Below are positions 1 through 10,121 of a stretch of DNA of 64,000 nt, piece by piece. Each line of letters starts with the position of its first letter. The first letter of the stretch is position 1. The translations under genes and the position numbers were made by a program. The DNA is from Trypanosoma brucei gambiense DAL972 (Eukaryota > Euglenozoa > Kinetoplastea > Trypanosomatida > Trypanosomatidae), in NCBI RefSeq assembly GCF_000210295.1, contig NC_026738.1, forward strand, positions 1,178,001-1,242,000. The letters are read 5' to 3'. The notes below the pieces were generated by a model. That model was not told where the DNA came from, searched no databases, and was given only the letters and a program-made list of their open reading frames with translations.

Positions 1-660
1 TGGATACCACAGAGGATGATGCAAGCAGCGAGTAAACGATTTGATGAGGTTTGGAGCATTATGAATAGCACAGATTATGTGGAGAGAGAAAGTAACAAAC
101 AGGGAATCTGAAATTGCGCGTTGTGGAAAAGGATGCCCAAATAATGAAGCAGCCGCGTATTATTGGCACAGTTTCAGAGAGACATACGACAGGATGGGTT
201 GTGTGCCATTCTTTGTGATGGAGGAAAAACAGAATTGGAAGAAGGCGTTGATTTATTGCATGACCAAAGACCAAGAAGAAAATGGATGATTATGAGGTAT
301 ATCTCCCATTGGGTCGCTTTTCCCAGTATTTAAATACTCTCCATGGCCAGTCGGTGGCATTGTTTGATCTAAAGTCGTTCCTCTCCCAAGTGAAGTTGCC
401 TAAGGATATTCGGCTGGGGTTCCGATGCCTTAGCGAAAGTGAGGAACTATTGAATTTGAATCGACTCCCCATCAGTTAATAAAGGAGAATCCTGGAATTT
501 TACACACCATAACAAGGGTCTTTTCAGAAGACGCCGATGTCGTGAGGCTGCAGCAGGCGACCCCTGAAATATTGAGGACTCAAACATGGATATGCAACAT
601 ATTTATTAGTGTGAGGCACATGACGTGGTTAAATGTCGTGGAAACAAAATAGTTACGAAC
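1..660 (+). pseudogene. Frameshifted remnant of a plus-strand protein gene, possibly RHS-like
   Basis: Three overlapping open stretches in three frames read as one decayed protein. The first runs from about 77 to 288, the second from 282 to 476, and the third from about 475 to 648. The second stretch contains the string VYLPLGRFSQYL and ends at a double stop. Shifting frame at that stop continues straight into QLIKENPGILHTITRVF without a break in coding character. The first stretch (YYWHSFRETYDRMG, then VPFF) faintly recalls the region after the P-loop of retrotransposon hot spot (RHS) proteins, but I could not align the rest. The gene starts left of the window or is truncated. What is seen is the frame-jumping pattern. 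The RHS identity is a guess. Confidence 0.45.
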
Positions 661-2000
661 ATGGAGGAATGTGGGGCACAACCATTGTTGATCTGCAAAA
701 GATGATACAACAATGCGATTTAATTGGAGTTTTAGTTTAACCATGAAAAGCAGACAGTATGGCTGGGACAACGAAAGTGATACAACAATTCCGAGTATCC
801 CTTGCTATATGAAAAAAACTACCATAGAATAAATGGAAACTGTTGTATCATGCATGATGTACGCGGCAGCAGGAGTGAAAAAAAACAATAGCTTTCTCCT
901 TACTACTACTACTACTTATTTTTTAAATGGTAACATCATATTTGTCATGATGCAATACGGTCCTGATGCGACCCAATAATTTAACCGTGCCACCACACAC
1001 ACAAATACACACATGCGCTACAGCTGACACAAAAATGGATGTGCATTTTAGTAAAGAAAACACCAGTGAGCAAGCAGCGAGTTGTAGCAACTGTGGCCAT
1101 GATGGTAACGGATGCTTCCATGCAAGGGTGATGGGAGTGGTTTTATAATTCCTCAATTCGGGAAAGAAGTTCTTAACTGCAAGTGGTGCTTGTGAAACTG
1201 CGGTCCACTTGTTAATATTTGTCTTCTGAAAGAGATGGAAGAGTCTCGTACATGTATGCGTGAACAACACTACTATGATTCATGTTATTATTTTAAAAAA
1301 TATGGTGGGAATTGCAACACACATTCGAATGCCAATGGTTCATGAGGCTTTAGCCATAGATGGAGTGTGCTGCAAAATGGAAAGATTAATTCTGCATGGA
1401 GTTTCACGTGACCTCAGAAGGATAACCTGCGGCCATCCAGAGAGCAAGTAAAGGGAAGCGCTGGAGGTGAGTGAATGCGCTTTCAGACACTTCCACATCG
1501 TAAATCATAGTGGTGGTTAAATGATTATATCGTTTTCTCTTTTTTTTTCAGATATGACTCACATCTAATCAAAGCACATTGTTTGAGAGGAAATATTATT
1601 TTTTCTCTTCCTTGTTATTCTTTCTATTAACTCTGTTAGAGGGAAATCAGGCTAGACCATTCCTTCTACTTGATACTAGAAGCCACTCACCGGTTTTGTC
1701 GATTGTCATCTCCTGTTCGTGCTCTTTTCCTATTATTATTTTTCTTTTTTTTTTCAGGGCGGGATGTGCGTCTGCAGCGTCATTTAGGCCGTCTTTAACC
1801 ACTGAACGAGGCAAAAGAGGTTTTGAAACAAGGTTAAATGCAGACAACCTTCTTCGCAATGGGGAAAAAAAAATTGAACACCACCGAGTGGCGTCAGTGA
1901 TGACGCTGCGCTTTGGAAAACCGGTGCATTATATTTGGGAACAAGGGTAGAAGGCGACATAGAGCTTATTTGTTTGTTTTTAGTGCCCTGTTCCTTTTTG
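661..2000. other. Non-coding stretch with polypyrimidine-AG tracts on the plus strand
   Basis: No open frame with protein-like composition was found. Two strong plus-strand pyrimidine runs followed by AG lie near 1536-1552 and 1745-1757 and look like trans-splice acceptors. Each is followed only by short frames that I do not recognise. These may be relics of former gene starts. Confidence 0.5.
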
Positions 2001-2399
2001 TGCAGTGGCAACGACTCTTCACCTGGTAGGAATACTCGACCAGTTCACACAAGCACATTAGCCTCCGGTAGAGAAGGTGACGAGACTCATTTAACCAACA
2101 AGTGACGTATTCCTGTAGCGGTTGCCGCATTTTTCGCAGCTCTGATCGTGGCGGCGCAAACGTGGTTTAGTGTAACCACATCTTTTCTGCAACATTCAGA
2201 AAAAGAAAGAGAGATAGTGAAAGCATGTTCTTTATCTGGGGGGAGAGGGAGACGTCCGGTGGCGCCTTCATGCTTCTCCCAGTTTCTTCAGGCTTCTATA
2301 TTTAAGCAGGTTGATCTACAAAGTACCAAAAGTCTAGTGGTGGCCGCTTGTGTGCGTTATCCCCTCTTAACCCGAGTTGTTTTGTTTACTGGTTTTGGT

Positions 2400-3800
2400 G
2401 CAGTGTGAGAGTTTGTGGATTTATGCGCACGTCTTCCACTTAACCTCACTTCCATGAGGAAGTTACCGCTGCGGCCAGCTGGCTTCGGGATCGAGCTTCC
2501 TCGTGCAACATTTGTGTGGTCTTAGCTTCCTATAATTTTCCAAAGTTTGCGTGTTCCGTAACGTTGCCCCTAGCAGTCGGTAGCGGATTTTCCTTTGTCT
2601 CTTCATCCTCTTCCGGGTTAACTGCTGCGTTTTCCTCATCATCATATTTATGTTCTGTTGCGCTTTTCTCCCTAACGCAGCCGACCTATTTCCGCTGCCT
2701 GCAGCATCACTTTTAACTGCTCCCCGATATCTCCTTGGAACATTGAAATCGATGCGAGAACTCAAACCTCGCGCTGGGAATTACCTCCACAACGTTGGGC
2801 ATTTAATCCTTTCCTCACCCGGGGTTTTGCGGTCGTCTCGTAATCCTTCCTTGCTACCAATCATTGATGGAAGCCGCGTTTCAACAACTGATCGTGTGTG
2901 GGATCTTTCGTTTTTTTTTGTTCCTTAGTGTTCCCATCGAAGCTGCGACGCGACCGCTGGGCTAATGTTAGCGCGAGCCCCACCACAGCCGTCGCTTCCG
3001 TCTCCCGCCTCCCCCCGTTTGAGCATATCTGAACCACTTTTCGCTGCGCCTAATCTCCTCCAAGTTGACCCCGATGAACCAGGTGTCGCTCCTTGTTTCC
3101 TAATCCAGTGGCCGCAGCGTGTCTGCGGTAATCGCTTAAAACGGACCTCATCCAGGGACTTTTCCTTTCGCGCGTTGAAAATTTGGGCCCCTTGTCTGCC
3201 AACGTTTCTTCCGCTCTTTCCCGCACATTGGATAAGGAACAAACCGTTCGGTTATTTCAGCTGCGTTCTTCCCTGTGCGGTGCCGGTTCGTCCAACGAGT
3301 GGTGTGGGAGCCCAATTCCCCGCAGAGTGTGGAGTTGGTGCGCCCAATTGACATGTCCGATAGGTCTCTTGTAACAGCTGCGGTGCTATGAAATTAGGCT
3401 GATGTACGACGCGTAAGCAAGGTCTGTGGCGAGTCACCCTTCGTGGCCAGGAGTACATACGCATTCGTTGCCACATTGTTGACAATATTACGAACTTCCC
3501 AACAAAACGTCCCCAGCCCTCACTTCAGTTTGTCACACGGGACCGTTCGTCTCGATACTAGTCTGGATGTTCCCATCATGCTCGACGAAGAGCGATAAGC
3601 AAAGACCGATGTCGGGAGGAACGAAAGGGCCACGTCGCATCTCGGCGTTTTTTTCGGGAGGGGGAGCCCTGCGTGCTCACGGGGTGTTAACTATTTCGAC
3701 AGCTGCACCGCCGACGCTGTCACCATTTTTTAAAAAAACTACAGGGCTTTAGCTGCCGGTGCGCGCCGGCGAAAATGGCTCCGGCGCCGATGTGAGATAG
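2400..3800. mobile_element. Possible degenerate ingi/DIRE-type retroelement remnant
   Basis: This stretch is clearly richer in G+C than the sequence on both sides and carries many short protein-like pieces broken by stops and frame changes on the plus strand. One piece near 3210-3370 (TVRLFQLRSSLCG then Cys-containing text) loosely resembles the end of the RNase H region of trypanosome ingi elements. The tract ends with a GC-rich near-palindrome around 3752-3795, after which AT-rich sequence resumes. No intact reverse transcriptase or endonuclease motif is visible and no target-site duplication was identified. An unrelated dead gene is equally possible. Confidence 0.28.
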
Positions 3801-4345
3801 TTGCTTTAGGGGAGATGATTTATTGCTGGAAAGGAATGTGGGTAGAAACAAAAGTATCGTCTAAATTTCAAAGGGTACAATCAACAAAGCATGGGAATGA
3901 ACATTTTTATCAGAATGTCCTTTCAACCCCTTAGATCGGAATTTGCTTTTTTTTAGGACTCACGTTTGTACGAATGGCCGCGCCCGAAAACGAAAAGGAG
4001 TTTTAGTGACAGGCTGTAAGGGCACGGGCATTCGCTGAGTCGACAAACAGCGAATGGGGACGAAGGGTCTATTTGGTCTTTAATTCTCCAATTTTTTAAT
4101 TCGTTTGTGCACGTATGCAAGGCACATTTTTTCCCTTTTTCCTGGCACCGCGCAGCGCAGCAAATACTTGAGCGGTGCTTCAGGGGAGGTAAATCCTCCC
4201 CAGAAGATAACGGAGAAGGCCTCCGTTTCATCTGAGAACATAAATTAAGTGCAAGCAAGTGCAAAATAAATACACGGCGAGGCGCCACAACTAGAGCACA
4301 CACTGGAAGAAGGGGGGACATGTATCCTGTTAGTCTAACCCATCA
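3800..4345. other. Spacer upstream of the VSG-related gene
   Basis: About 550 bases without a credible gene. An antisense open frame across 3953-4321 has no protein-like character. The right end merges into the polypyrimidine tract of the next gene. I do not see the 70-bp repeats expected upstream of many archive VSG genes. Confidence 0.5.
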
Positions 4346-4376
4346 TTTTCCTCTCTTTTTTTCCGGTATGGTTTTA
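4346..4376 (+). promoter_or_regulatory. Trans-splice acceptor of the VSG-related gene
   Basis: A run of T and C ending in TTTTAG at 4371-4376 lies 41 bases before the ATG at 4417. This is the usual spacing for spliced-leader addition in trypanosomes, and it suggests that the gene can still yield a mature mRNA. Confidence 0.6.
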
Positions 4377-4416
4377 GAGAGTCTTCAAAAAGGTCGTAAA
4401 GGCGAAGGTGTGAAAC

Positions 4417-5850
4417 ATGGCAGAGGGCAAAGCTGCTTTTTTACTAATATTGTGTGTTTGCTCCTGCTGGCACCTCTCTTCAGCGGACACAGAAGCGATC
4501 AAGGAAACAGCAATCAGAGAAGTGTGTGAGCTTTCAAAAACATTGAAAGGCACACCCTTTGCCATAACTCAGAGATGGAAACATATCGAGGCCTTGATTT
4601 CGACCTTTGAGAGGTTGCTGCGAAGATTGGAGTTAATTAACCTTCTGTGCTGTCAAAACGAAGATAGCGTAAGCATTTTGAAACTCTACACCCAAAGCCA
4701 GATTGCAAGTTTAGAAGTGCTAATGAAGGCTCTTACGGAAAGGGGACCGAACGCCGCGGCGTTCGCGGCATACGCAGCGGGGAGGTTGGATGAGTTTGTT
4801 GCCGTATTCACGCAGTCGGTTGGGAAGACACCGCGAACAAACGCGTGCGTAATTGCGGATTCCGGCATGAGAAGGTGGGACCAGGCAGCAGCGAATGGAT
4901 GTGAGCATAACGTAGTGGGAAACGCGGCTCAGAACTTCCTTGATTTGGAAGTCTTATTGAAAACAACATTGTTGACAGGAGGAAACCAAAAGGGAGAAAG
5001 CAAACAGTGCCCACTAACAAAGAGCGATTTGAGTGGCTATGCGACGGTGGACGACGCCCCTGACAGAATAAAGTGGGCAGGCGGGCTTTTGACCGTACAC
5101 AAAATGTATGGATGGAAAGAAGACGGATGGTCTACAAACGGAAGGAACGTCGAATTCATCAAAGAGGCGGCAGAACAATTCAAAGAAATCAAAAAAATCC
5201 TCGAGAAACAGCTGCCGAACGGCCTTGACAGCATCGACGCACTAAACGCTTTTTTGAAAAGGGAAGAGCCGGACGCGATGATGAAAGATGCAATCAAAAC
5301 GCACCAGGGATGGGAAGAAGAGAAAGACGATAAAACGATAATTGAGAAAATCAAGGAGATATTTGGAATTGGGGAACCATGTGCAAAGATTGAATTTATC
5401 GAAACGCTTATAAGGACTAATGTTTCTGCTAGAGAATCGGGCTGCACAAAGCAAATTGACTTGTTTCAACTCACTACTCGGCAAATGGAAGAAGTAAAGG
5501 AACGCCGCCTCGATCAATTACGTAAAACGAAGACAGAAGCGGAGAATTATCCACGGGACATGGCAAAATTGTCGGCATTAAAAACTAATACAAACACAAA
5601 GCAAGGTGAGCACGGAGAGTGCCAGTTTCTATGCAAGCGATACAAGAACGCTAAAGCAGAAAACAAGGCAACGGATGCCGCACCCAACTCTCCGGCAGCA
5701 GCAAGGAAGTGTCGTGGGAAAACGGAAAACGATTGCAAAGATGAATGCAAATGGGAAGGAAATGTCTGCAAAAATTCGGACGAAACATCAGATTACTCCA
5801 GAGTATGTTACTCCCCTCTTTTTCCAGTCTTACTTCTTTCCTTATTTTAG
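4417..5850 (+). CDS. VSG-related (VR-type) surface glycoprotein
   Basis: A 477-residue intact protein with a signal peptide (about residues 1-23), a long helical, Cys-poor N-terminal domain (about 24-390) and a small Cys-rich C-terminal domain (400-464). The C-terminal domain has Cys at 402, 406, 432, 440, 444, 451 and 464, with the VSG hallmark KWEG at 445-448. This is the arrangement of variant surface glycoproteins, which form the GPI-anchored coat of bloodstream trypanosomes. Against a typical VSG, the end after Cys 451 is unusual. The usual short spacer and 17-23-residue GPI signal are replaced by a Ser/Asp/Tyr stretch, an extra Cys at 464 and only about 12 hydrophobic residues. The gene lies inside the chromosome, opposite to its neighbours. 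Such VSG-related (VR) genes are known in T. brucei, and their role is unclear. One potential N-glycosylation site (NVS) is seen near residue 340. Confidence 0.85.
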   Translation: MAEGKAAFLLILCVCSCWHLSSADTEAIKETAIREVCELSKTLKGTPFAITQRWKHIEALISTFERLLRRLELINLLCCQNEDSVSILKLYTQSQIASLEVLMKALTERGPNAAAFAAYAAGRLDEFVAVFTQSVGKTPRTNACVIADSGMRRWDQAAANGCEHNVVGNAAQNFLDLEVLLKTTLLTGGNQKGESKQCPLTKSDLSGYATVDDAPDRIKWAGGLLTVHKMYGWKEDGWSTNGRNVEFIKEAAEQFKEIKKILEKQLPNGLDSIDALNAFLKREEPDAMMKDAIKTHQGWEEEKDDKTIIEKIKEIFGIGEPCAKIEFIETLIRTNVSARESGCTKQIDLFQLTTRQMEEVKERRLDQLRKTKTEAENYPRDMAKLSALKTNTNTKQGEHGECQFLCKRYKNAKAENKATDAAPNSPAAARKCRGKTENDCKDECKWEGNVCKNSDETSDYSRVCYSPLFPVLLLSLF

Positions 5851-7250
5851 TTTTTTCAGTGAACATCTTACATAAACTTTGGTAGAAAATCTTAAGTACC
5901 TGTTTTCAATAACAACACTTCGGCAGCCTGTGTCGGTTGCTTGTCTCAGAAAGACATTCTTCTGCTTCATTGTGCCCCTTTGTTTTAATACACAAGAATC
6001 AAAGAGATTGTTATGAAGGCAAAACGAAAAAAAAAAATGTCGCAAAGGCAAGAAATGCCGGGAATTTAAGAAGACATCCTCCCCGCCAAAGATTTTTTTG
6101 GCCCAACGAGCCGTACGAAATTGTATAGACTGGTGTAAACGAACCGTACCTGATCGAAACGGAAGTGTTTTTAAGCGCGAAGAAATGCGATGAAGGACAA
6201 ATGCGAAAATTCGAGGCAGGGACTTTAGGGAATGCCCAAACACTGTTGAGGATATTTTAAAAAAACCCTCAGAATAAATCACCATCTCGACGCGGTTTCA
6301 GAGCCCAATATGTAGGAACGACGGGGAAGGGAACCGAGGACCCGCAGCTAACTCCGCCAGGATTGGGTTACGAAAATAACCACGCGTGGGGTGTCAACAA
6401 CAACAGCACAAAAAAAAAACGCCGTTGCTAACCTGCAAAGCATCGAGGAAAATAATGACGTCTTTCCCTCGGTCTTTTCAGCATGATGGCCTTCTCAGCG
6501 CAGTGGTGACACAACCTCAGCGGGCATTTCCTCACCTTCCTTTGAGTTTATCTAAACTCTTCCCGTATACATCATGTTCTACAGGTGCAGCTCCTGTGGA
6601 TAATTCATTCAATATTAAGGTTAATTCCTCCAAAGGGTATGCAAAATGGGTTGGCAGCTCCCCGCTATTGGTAATTCCATCTCCGAAACTTCGGACGTTT
6701 TTGTCCGTCACCTTTTCATATATTTCCACAATCACATTCATAAGCGCTGTTTTGTTGTTTGTTTTTTTGAAGCTCATTCTTCCACCCAACACCGCACCCC
6801 CCTCCAAACGTCCCGCAATTCTTATCAGCAAAAAAAAAAACATTGCTTCATCCCTTTCCTACCTTATGACTCATTTTAACAAAAGGAAAACGTTCAGGGA
6901 GTGTGAAAGCATAAACAATGACTAAACACGCGGGATTGCCTCAATAACGCATCGCGGAATACAATCACACATTACAGAAAAGAAATATAACCAATTTTAT
7001 CACCAGTGCATTTCCCTGCACTTCCCCCCCCCCCTCTCCCTCAAAAAGGAACAAACAAGACGAAGGAAACACAACACACGAGGGGTTTATATCACATTTA
7101 TTTATTTTTGGTTCATGCGTATGAAACCATATCCGTATGACACGTTTTTGCGCAGTGCATTGCACTTACTTTTTACACCAAGTGGATAAAAAGAGAAACA
7201 AAACAAAAGGAAAAAAGGAAAAGAAACAATGGGAAAACACAATCAATAAT
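5851..7250. other. Convergent strand-switch region
   Basis: This 1.4-kb interval lies between the 3' end of the plus-strand VSG-related gene and the 3' end of the minus-strand surface-protein gene. It contains A- and T-homopolymer runs (near 6028 and 6830) and a C11 run near 7024-7034, and no convincing protein gene. Plus-strand frames at 6386-6925 and minus-strand frames at 5842-6285 lack recognisable content. In T. brucei, convergent switches are sites where RNA polymerase II stops and are marked by base J and histone variants H3V/H4V. That assignment here is inference from gene orientation. Confidence 0.7.
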
Positions 7251-8165
7251 TCAGAATATACTGAGGAGCAAAAAAGAAACCGCGGCAAAATATATTTTGA
7301 TGATGAGGAGGGGCAACGGCGATTTAATACCGCCATTTTGTGTAGGGCGATCAACTCCATGCGCCTCAGGGGTGGCGGAGTTTTCAGGAGGTGGTTCCGT
7401 CGTTTCATTTTGTTTATCATTCTGTGATGTCGGGTGGTTTGTATTATTGTTTTTTTCTTGGGCCTGCGGTAACGATTGATTTCGATGTGGTAATTGAAGT
7501 TTGTTTCGGGTGTCATCGCCTTCAGTGGTGGTTTCATTGTGTTTGTCATTAACTCCATTCCCTCCAATATCAGCAACCTTTTTATTGTCTTCATTTCTCG
7601 GGATTGCTTCCGCATTTTCATTACTTCTATCATCACCTTTCTTCTGATCGGTGACGTTATCATTTCCATGAACGACCGACTCTTCTTCTCTATCAGTTTT
7701 CGGTTTTTCTTCAGGCGCTGCTTTAATTTCTTCATTGTTTTGAGTTGGCGATGCCTCTCCCTCAGCTTTTCCAACTTGAGGTGGCTGAGTTTGAATTCGT
7801 TGGATGCACTTCACTCGGCCACTGTCGTCCCCATCGCATGTGTAATTAACCCCACTGACCGCTACGGTGCAATTTTTGAGATATCTGCACCATGGCAGCC
7901 CACCCGTATTTCGTTCATCCGCCGCACATTTACATGTAAAGTTGCTGACGTCAGGACCGGGCATCCCATCGCAAAAATTGCCGGAACCGCCGGAACCATC
8001 CATATACTCATCTATTATTTCATCGAGGAATTCGCAGTGTTCTTTTTGGTGTTCCTCCTCCGTTTGTGCGAGAGGGTGGCCTTTTCCAGAAAATTTCGCG
8101 TTCCATGTCTTAGCTTGAACAGCGAATGCACCCGCCAAGACTAAAAACACGACAAATATCCTCAT
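7251..8165 (-). CDS. Predicted Cys-rich surface glycoprotein, family not identified
   Basis: A 304-residue protein built like a trypanosome surface protein. It has a signal peptide (1-18), then a compact domain with eight Cys at 44, 65, 78, 80, 93, 99, 110 and 120, enough for four disulfides. A long disordered hydrophilic stalk (about 121-280) rich in Asn, Glu, Lys and Thr follows, and a hydrophobic tail (about 284-304) could be a GPI signal or a membrane anchor. N-glycosylation sequons are frequent: NFT, NCT and NYT in the Cys domain and several NET/NVT/NQS/NNT in the stalk. It is the last minus-strand gene before the strand switch. I do not recognise the family. The small Cys domain on a stalk recalls invariant surface glycoproteins in general design only. 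The best upstream pyrimidine tract is near 8262-8283. Confidence 0.72.
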   Translation of the reverse strand: MRIFVVFLVLAGAFAVQAKTWNAKFSGKGHPLAQTEEEHQKEHCEFLDEIIDEYMDGSGGSGNFCDGMPGPDVSNFTCKCAADERNTGGLPWCRYLKNCTVAVSGVNYTCDGDDSGRVKCIQRIQTQPPQVGKAEGEASPTQNNEEIKAAPEEKPKTDREEESVVHGNDNVTDQKKGDDRSNENAEAIPRNEDNKKVADIGGNGVNDKHNETTTEGDDTRNKLQLPHRNQSLPQAQEKNNNTNHPTSQNDKQNETTEPPPENSATPEAHGVDRPTQNGGIKSPLPLLIIKIYFAAVSFLLLSIF

Positions 8166-10121
8166 TATATTATTCCACTTGCGATATATTATCTAACTCC
8201 GCAAGTGTGTGCAGGTGCATGCAAATGTGAAACATATATTAATTTATTTAGTTTAGATATGTTAAAAATAGAAGAAAAGTGTCAACTGCCGCAATCGCCC
8301 GGCGAGAGTACTGCACACAAAAGACATATGAATATACACCACGCCCACAAAACTTCCGTTCCAGTGATGAATGTCAAATGATTTTTTCTCATTTCCTCGA
8401 AAACAGTGTTCCAACACCTCCTTTTCATGAGGTTGATAAATTATGACGTGCATGAATCTCAGCATTACCGTAAAAAATCCATCAATGCATTCATACATTT
8501 ACATCTTGTTAGGAAGGAGGGATTATTAAAAGCGCATGGAAGTGTGACGCTCCAACTCGGTTTAGTGACATTTGCACGGGACTATTCTTCCTTCTGTTTA
8601 CGCTTCTACGTTTTGACCCCGCATCTTATTAAAATAAATGAACTCAAATTAGAGCATCAGAGTTGAATATGGGAATGGAAATGAAATATGATTTACAATT
8701 GCTGCTGACGTCTTAGCTGTTATGATGTGATATTACAAATGTGTCATGAAATAAACTACAACGCATTGCGATGAAGTGGGTTGACGGCAGAAACCGAATT
8801 TCTTCAGAGGAATATGCTCAACTAAACAACTAATGGCAAAAAGTCGATTCATTACACATCGGATGAACCAAAAATAAATAAATGAACAGAGACTGATTGT
8901 TCACACCGCCTATTTTTTTTTTAACGAGAACTGCACAGCGCCGTGTAAACAACACCGAAAGCGATGCATGCGCAATCCTCATGGCATGGTGGGCAACCTT
9001 TATAATAACATAGTTTTTTATTTATAACATTAATGCTGGTGAGACGTTTCAGTGAGTTAATTTTAAATAATGATACCGTTACGTGATGCCACGAGTCCTT
9101 CTTCCGCATGAAATGAACTTAAACCAAAATTTTAAAAAAAACTAATTAAATAATGTGGCAAATGTCTTTCATGTCTCTATCCGCATCTCCGTGTTAACAA
9201 AAAGTCGCTACAATCTGGCGGCGTGCCCTACACTTTTGTAAATTTAAGGAAAAGGGAAAAAGGGAAAAATGGAGGACAAGGGACAATTCAAAGTGTAAAG
9301 AAAAAAAAAAAGGAAGCAGCTGGAAAAAAAAGCACTGAGTGGTGGCATGTTTGAAAATAATAATAATAATATTAATATTAATATGACGCGTTAATGGTGT
9401 TGTTCTTGGGAACAACAAGCTGGAAAGAGGAGAACAGGGGAAAAAAATATGAGGCGTTCCGTACGCACATAAAATATGTTAATGAGGGGTAGATAAACAT
9501 ATAGGTAAAACTTATTAACAACAACGTTAAGAACACGTAACAACAAGAAATTAAAAAATCACAATGAGAAAAAAAGGAAATAGATATGATCATCAGGAAA
9601 AAAAAAGTTCTGCTAGTTATATTTCTTGTGTGCCTCAGTGTTCCCAAGAATGGGAAGATAGAAACTAAGAAGAGGTTGCAGAGAAGTCGATAAATGCTGT
9701 AAAATTACGATAACACTTTAATATATATATATATATATGAAAACCAAAAAAAAATTAGTGGGAAAACAAGAAAAAAATGAAGAGGGGGACAACGCACAAA
9801 AACAAAAATGGCGGCGGCAGTCGTGAAGAGTAAATCCCTTTCCCGATGGCGCAGTAACTGCCTCTGCACGCGTAAATAAACTGTAAAATACAACAGTGCA
9901 CTAAAAAGGAAATAATGGGGAAAAGGGCGGGGGAATGCGTGTGCGCCGCCGAAATATGATCAATTTTGGAGTAAAACAAGGAAAAGGGTGAATGGTAATG
10001 ACGATGGTCAAATGGCAGAGAAATATTCCCACTTGTGGCGACACGCCCACGCTGGTTACATGAGTAGCAGCAGCAGCAGGATCATCATTAGCTGCGAGCC
10101 CCCCCCCATAATTTTTTTTTC
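8166..10121. other. Long spacer, probably mostly 3' UTR of the Ala-rich surface protein gene
   Basis: Almost 2 kb without a credible gene, AT-rich, with purine runs on the plus strand (pyrimidine runs in the transcript), an AT dinucleotide run at 9721-9738, a C9 run near 10098 and a T9 run near 10110. Transcription runs right to left, so most of it should be the 3' UTR of the gene at 10122-10940, plus the 5' leader of the next gene. Long 3' UTRs often carry life-cycle control elements in trypanosomes, but I could not identify a known one. Confidence 0.55.
9721..9738. repeat. AT dinucleotide microsatellite
   Basis: Nine AT units in the presumed 3' UTR of the Ala-rich surface protein gene. Confidence 0.9.

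Noticed and set aside
6386..6925. 179-residue plus-strand frame in the strand-switch region
   Set aside because: Low complexity with no recognisable domain. It could be a decayed gene downstream of the VSG-related gene, but nothing positive supports it.
7494..8144. 216-residue plus-strand frame opposite the Cys-rich surface protein
   Set aside because: It is a shadow of the surface-protein gene, with hydrophobic composition arising from the antisense of Asn/Glu/Lys codons.
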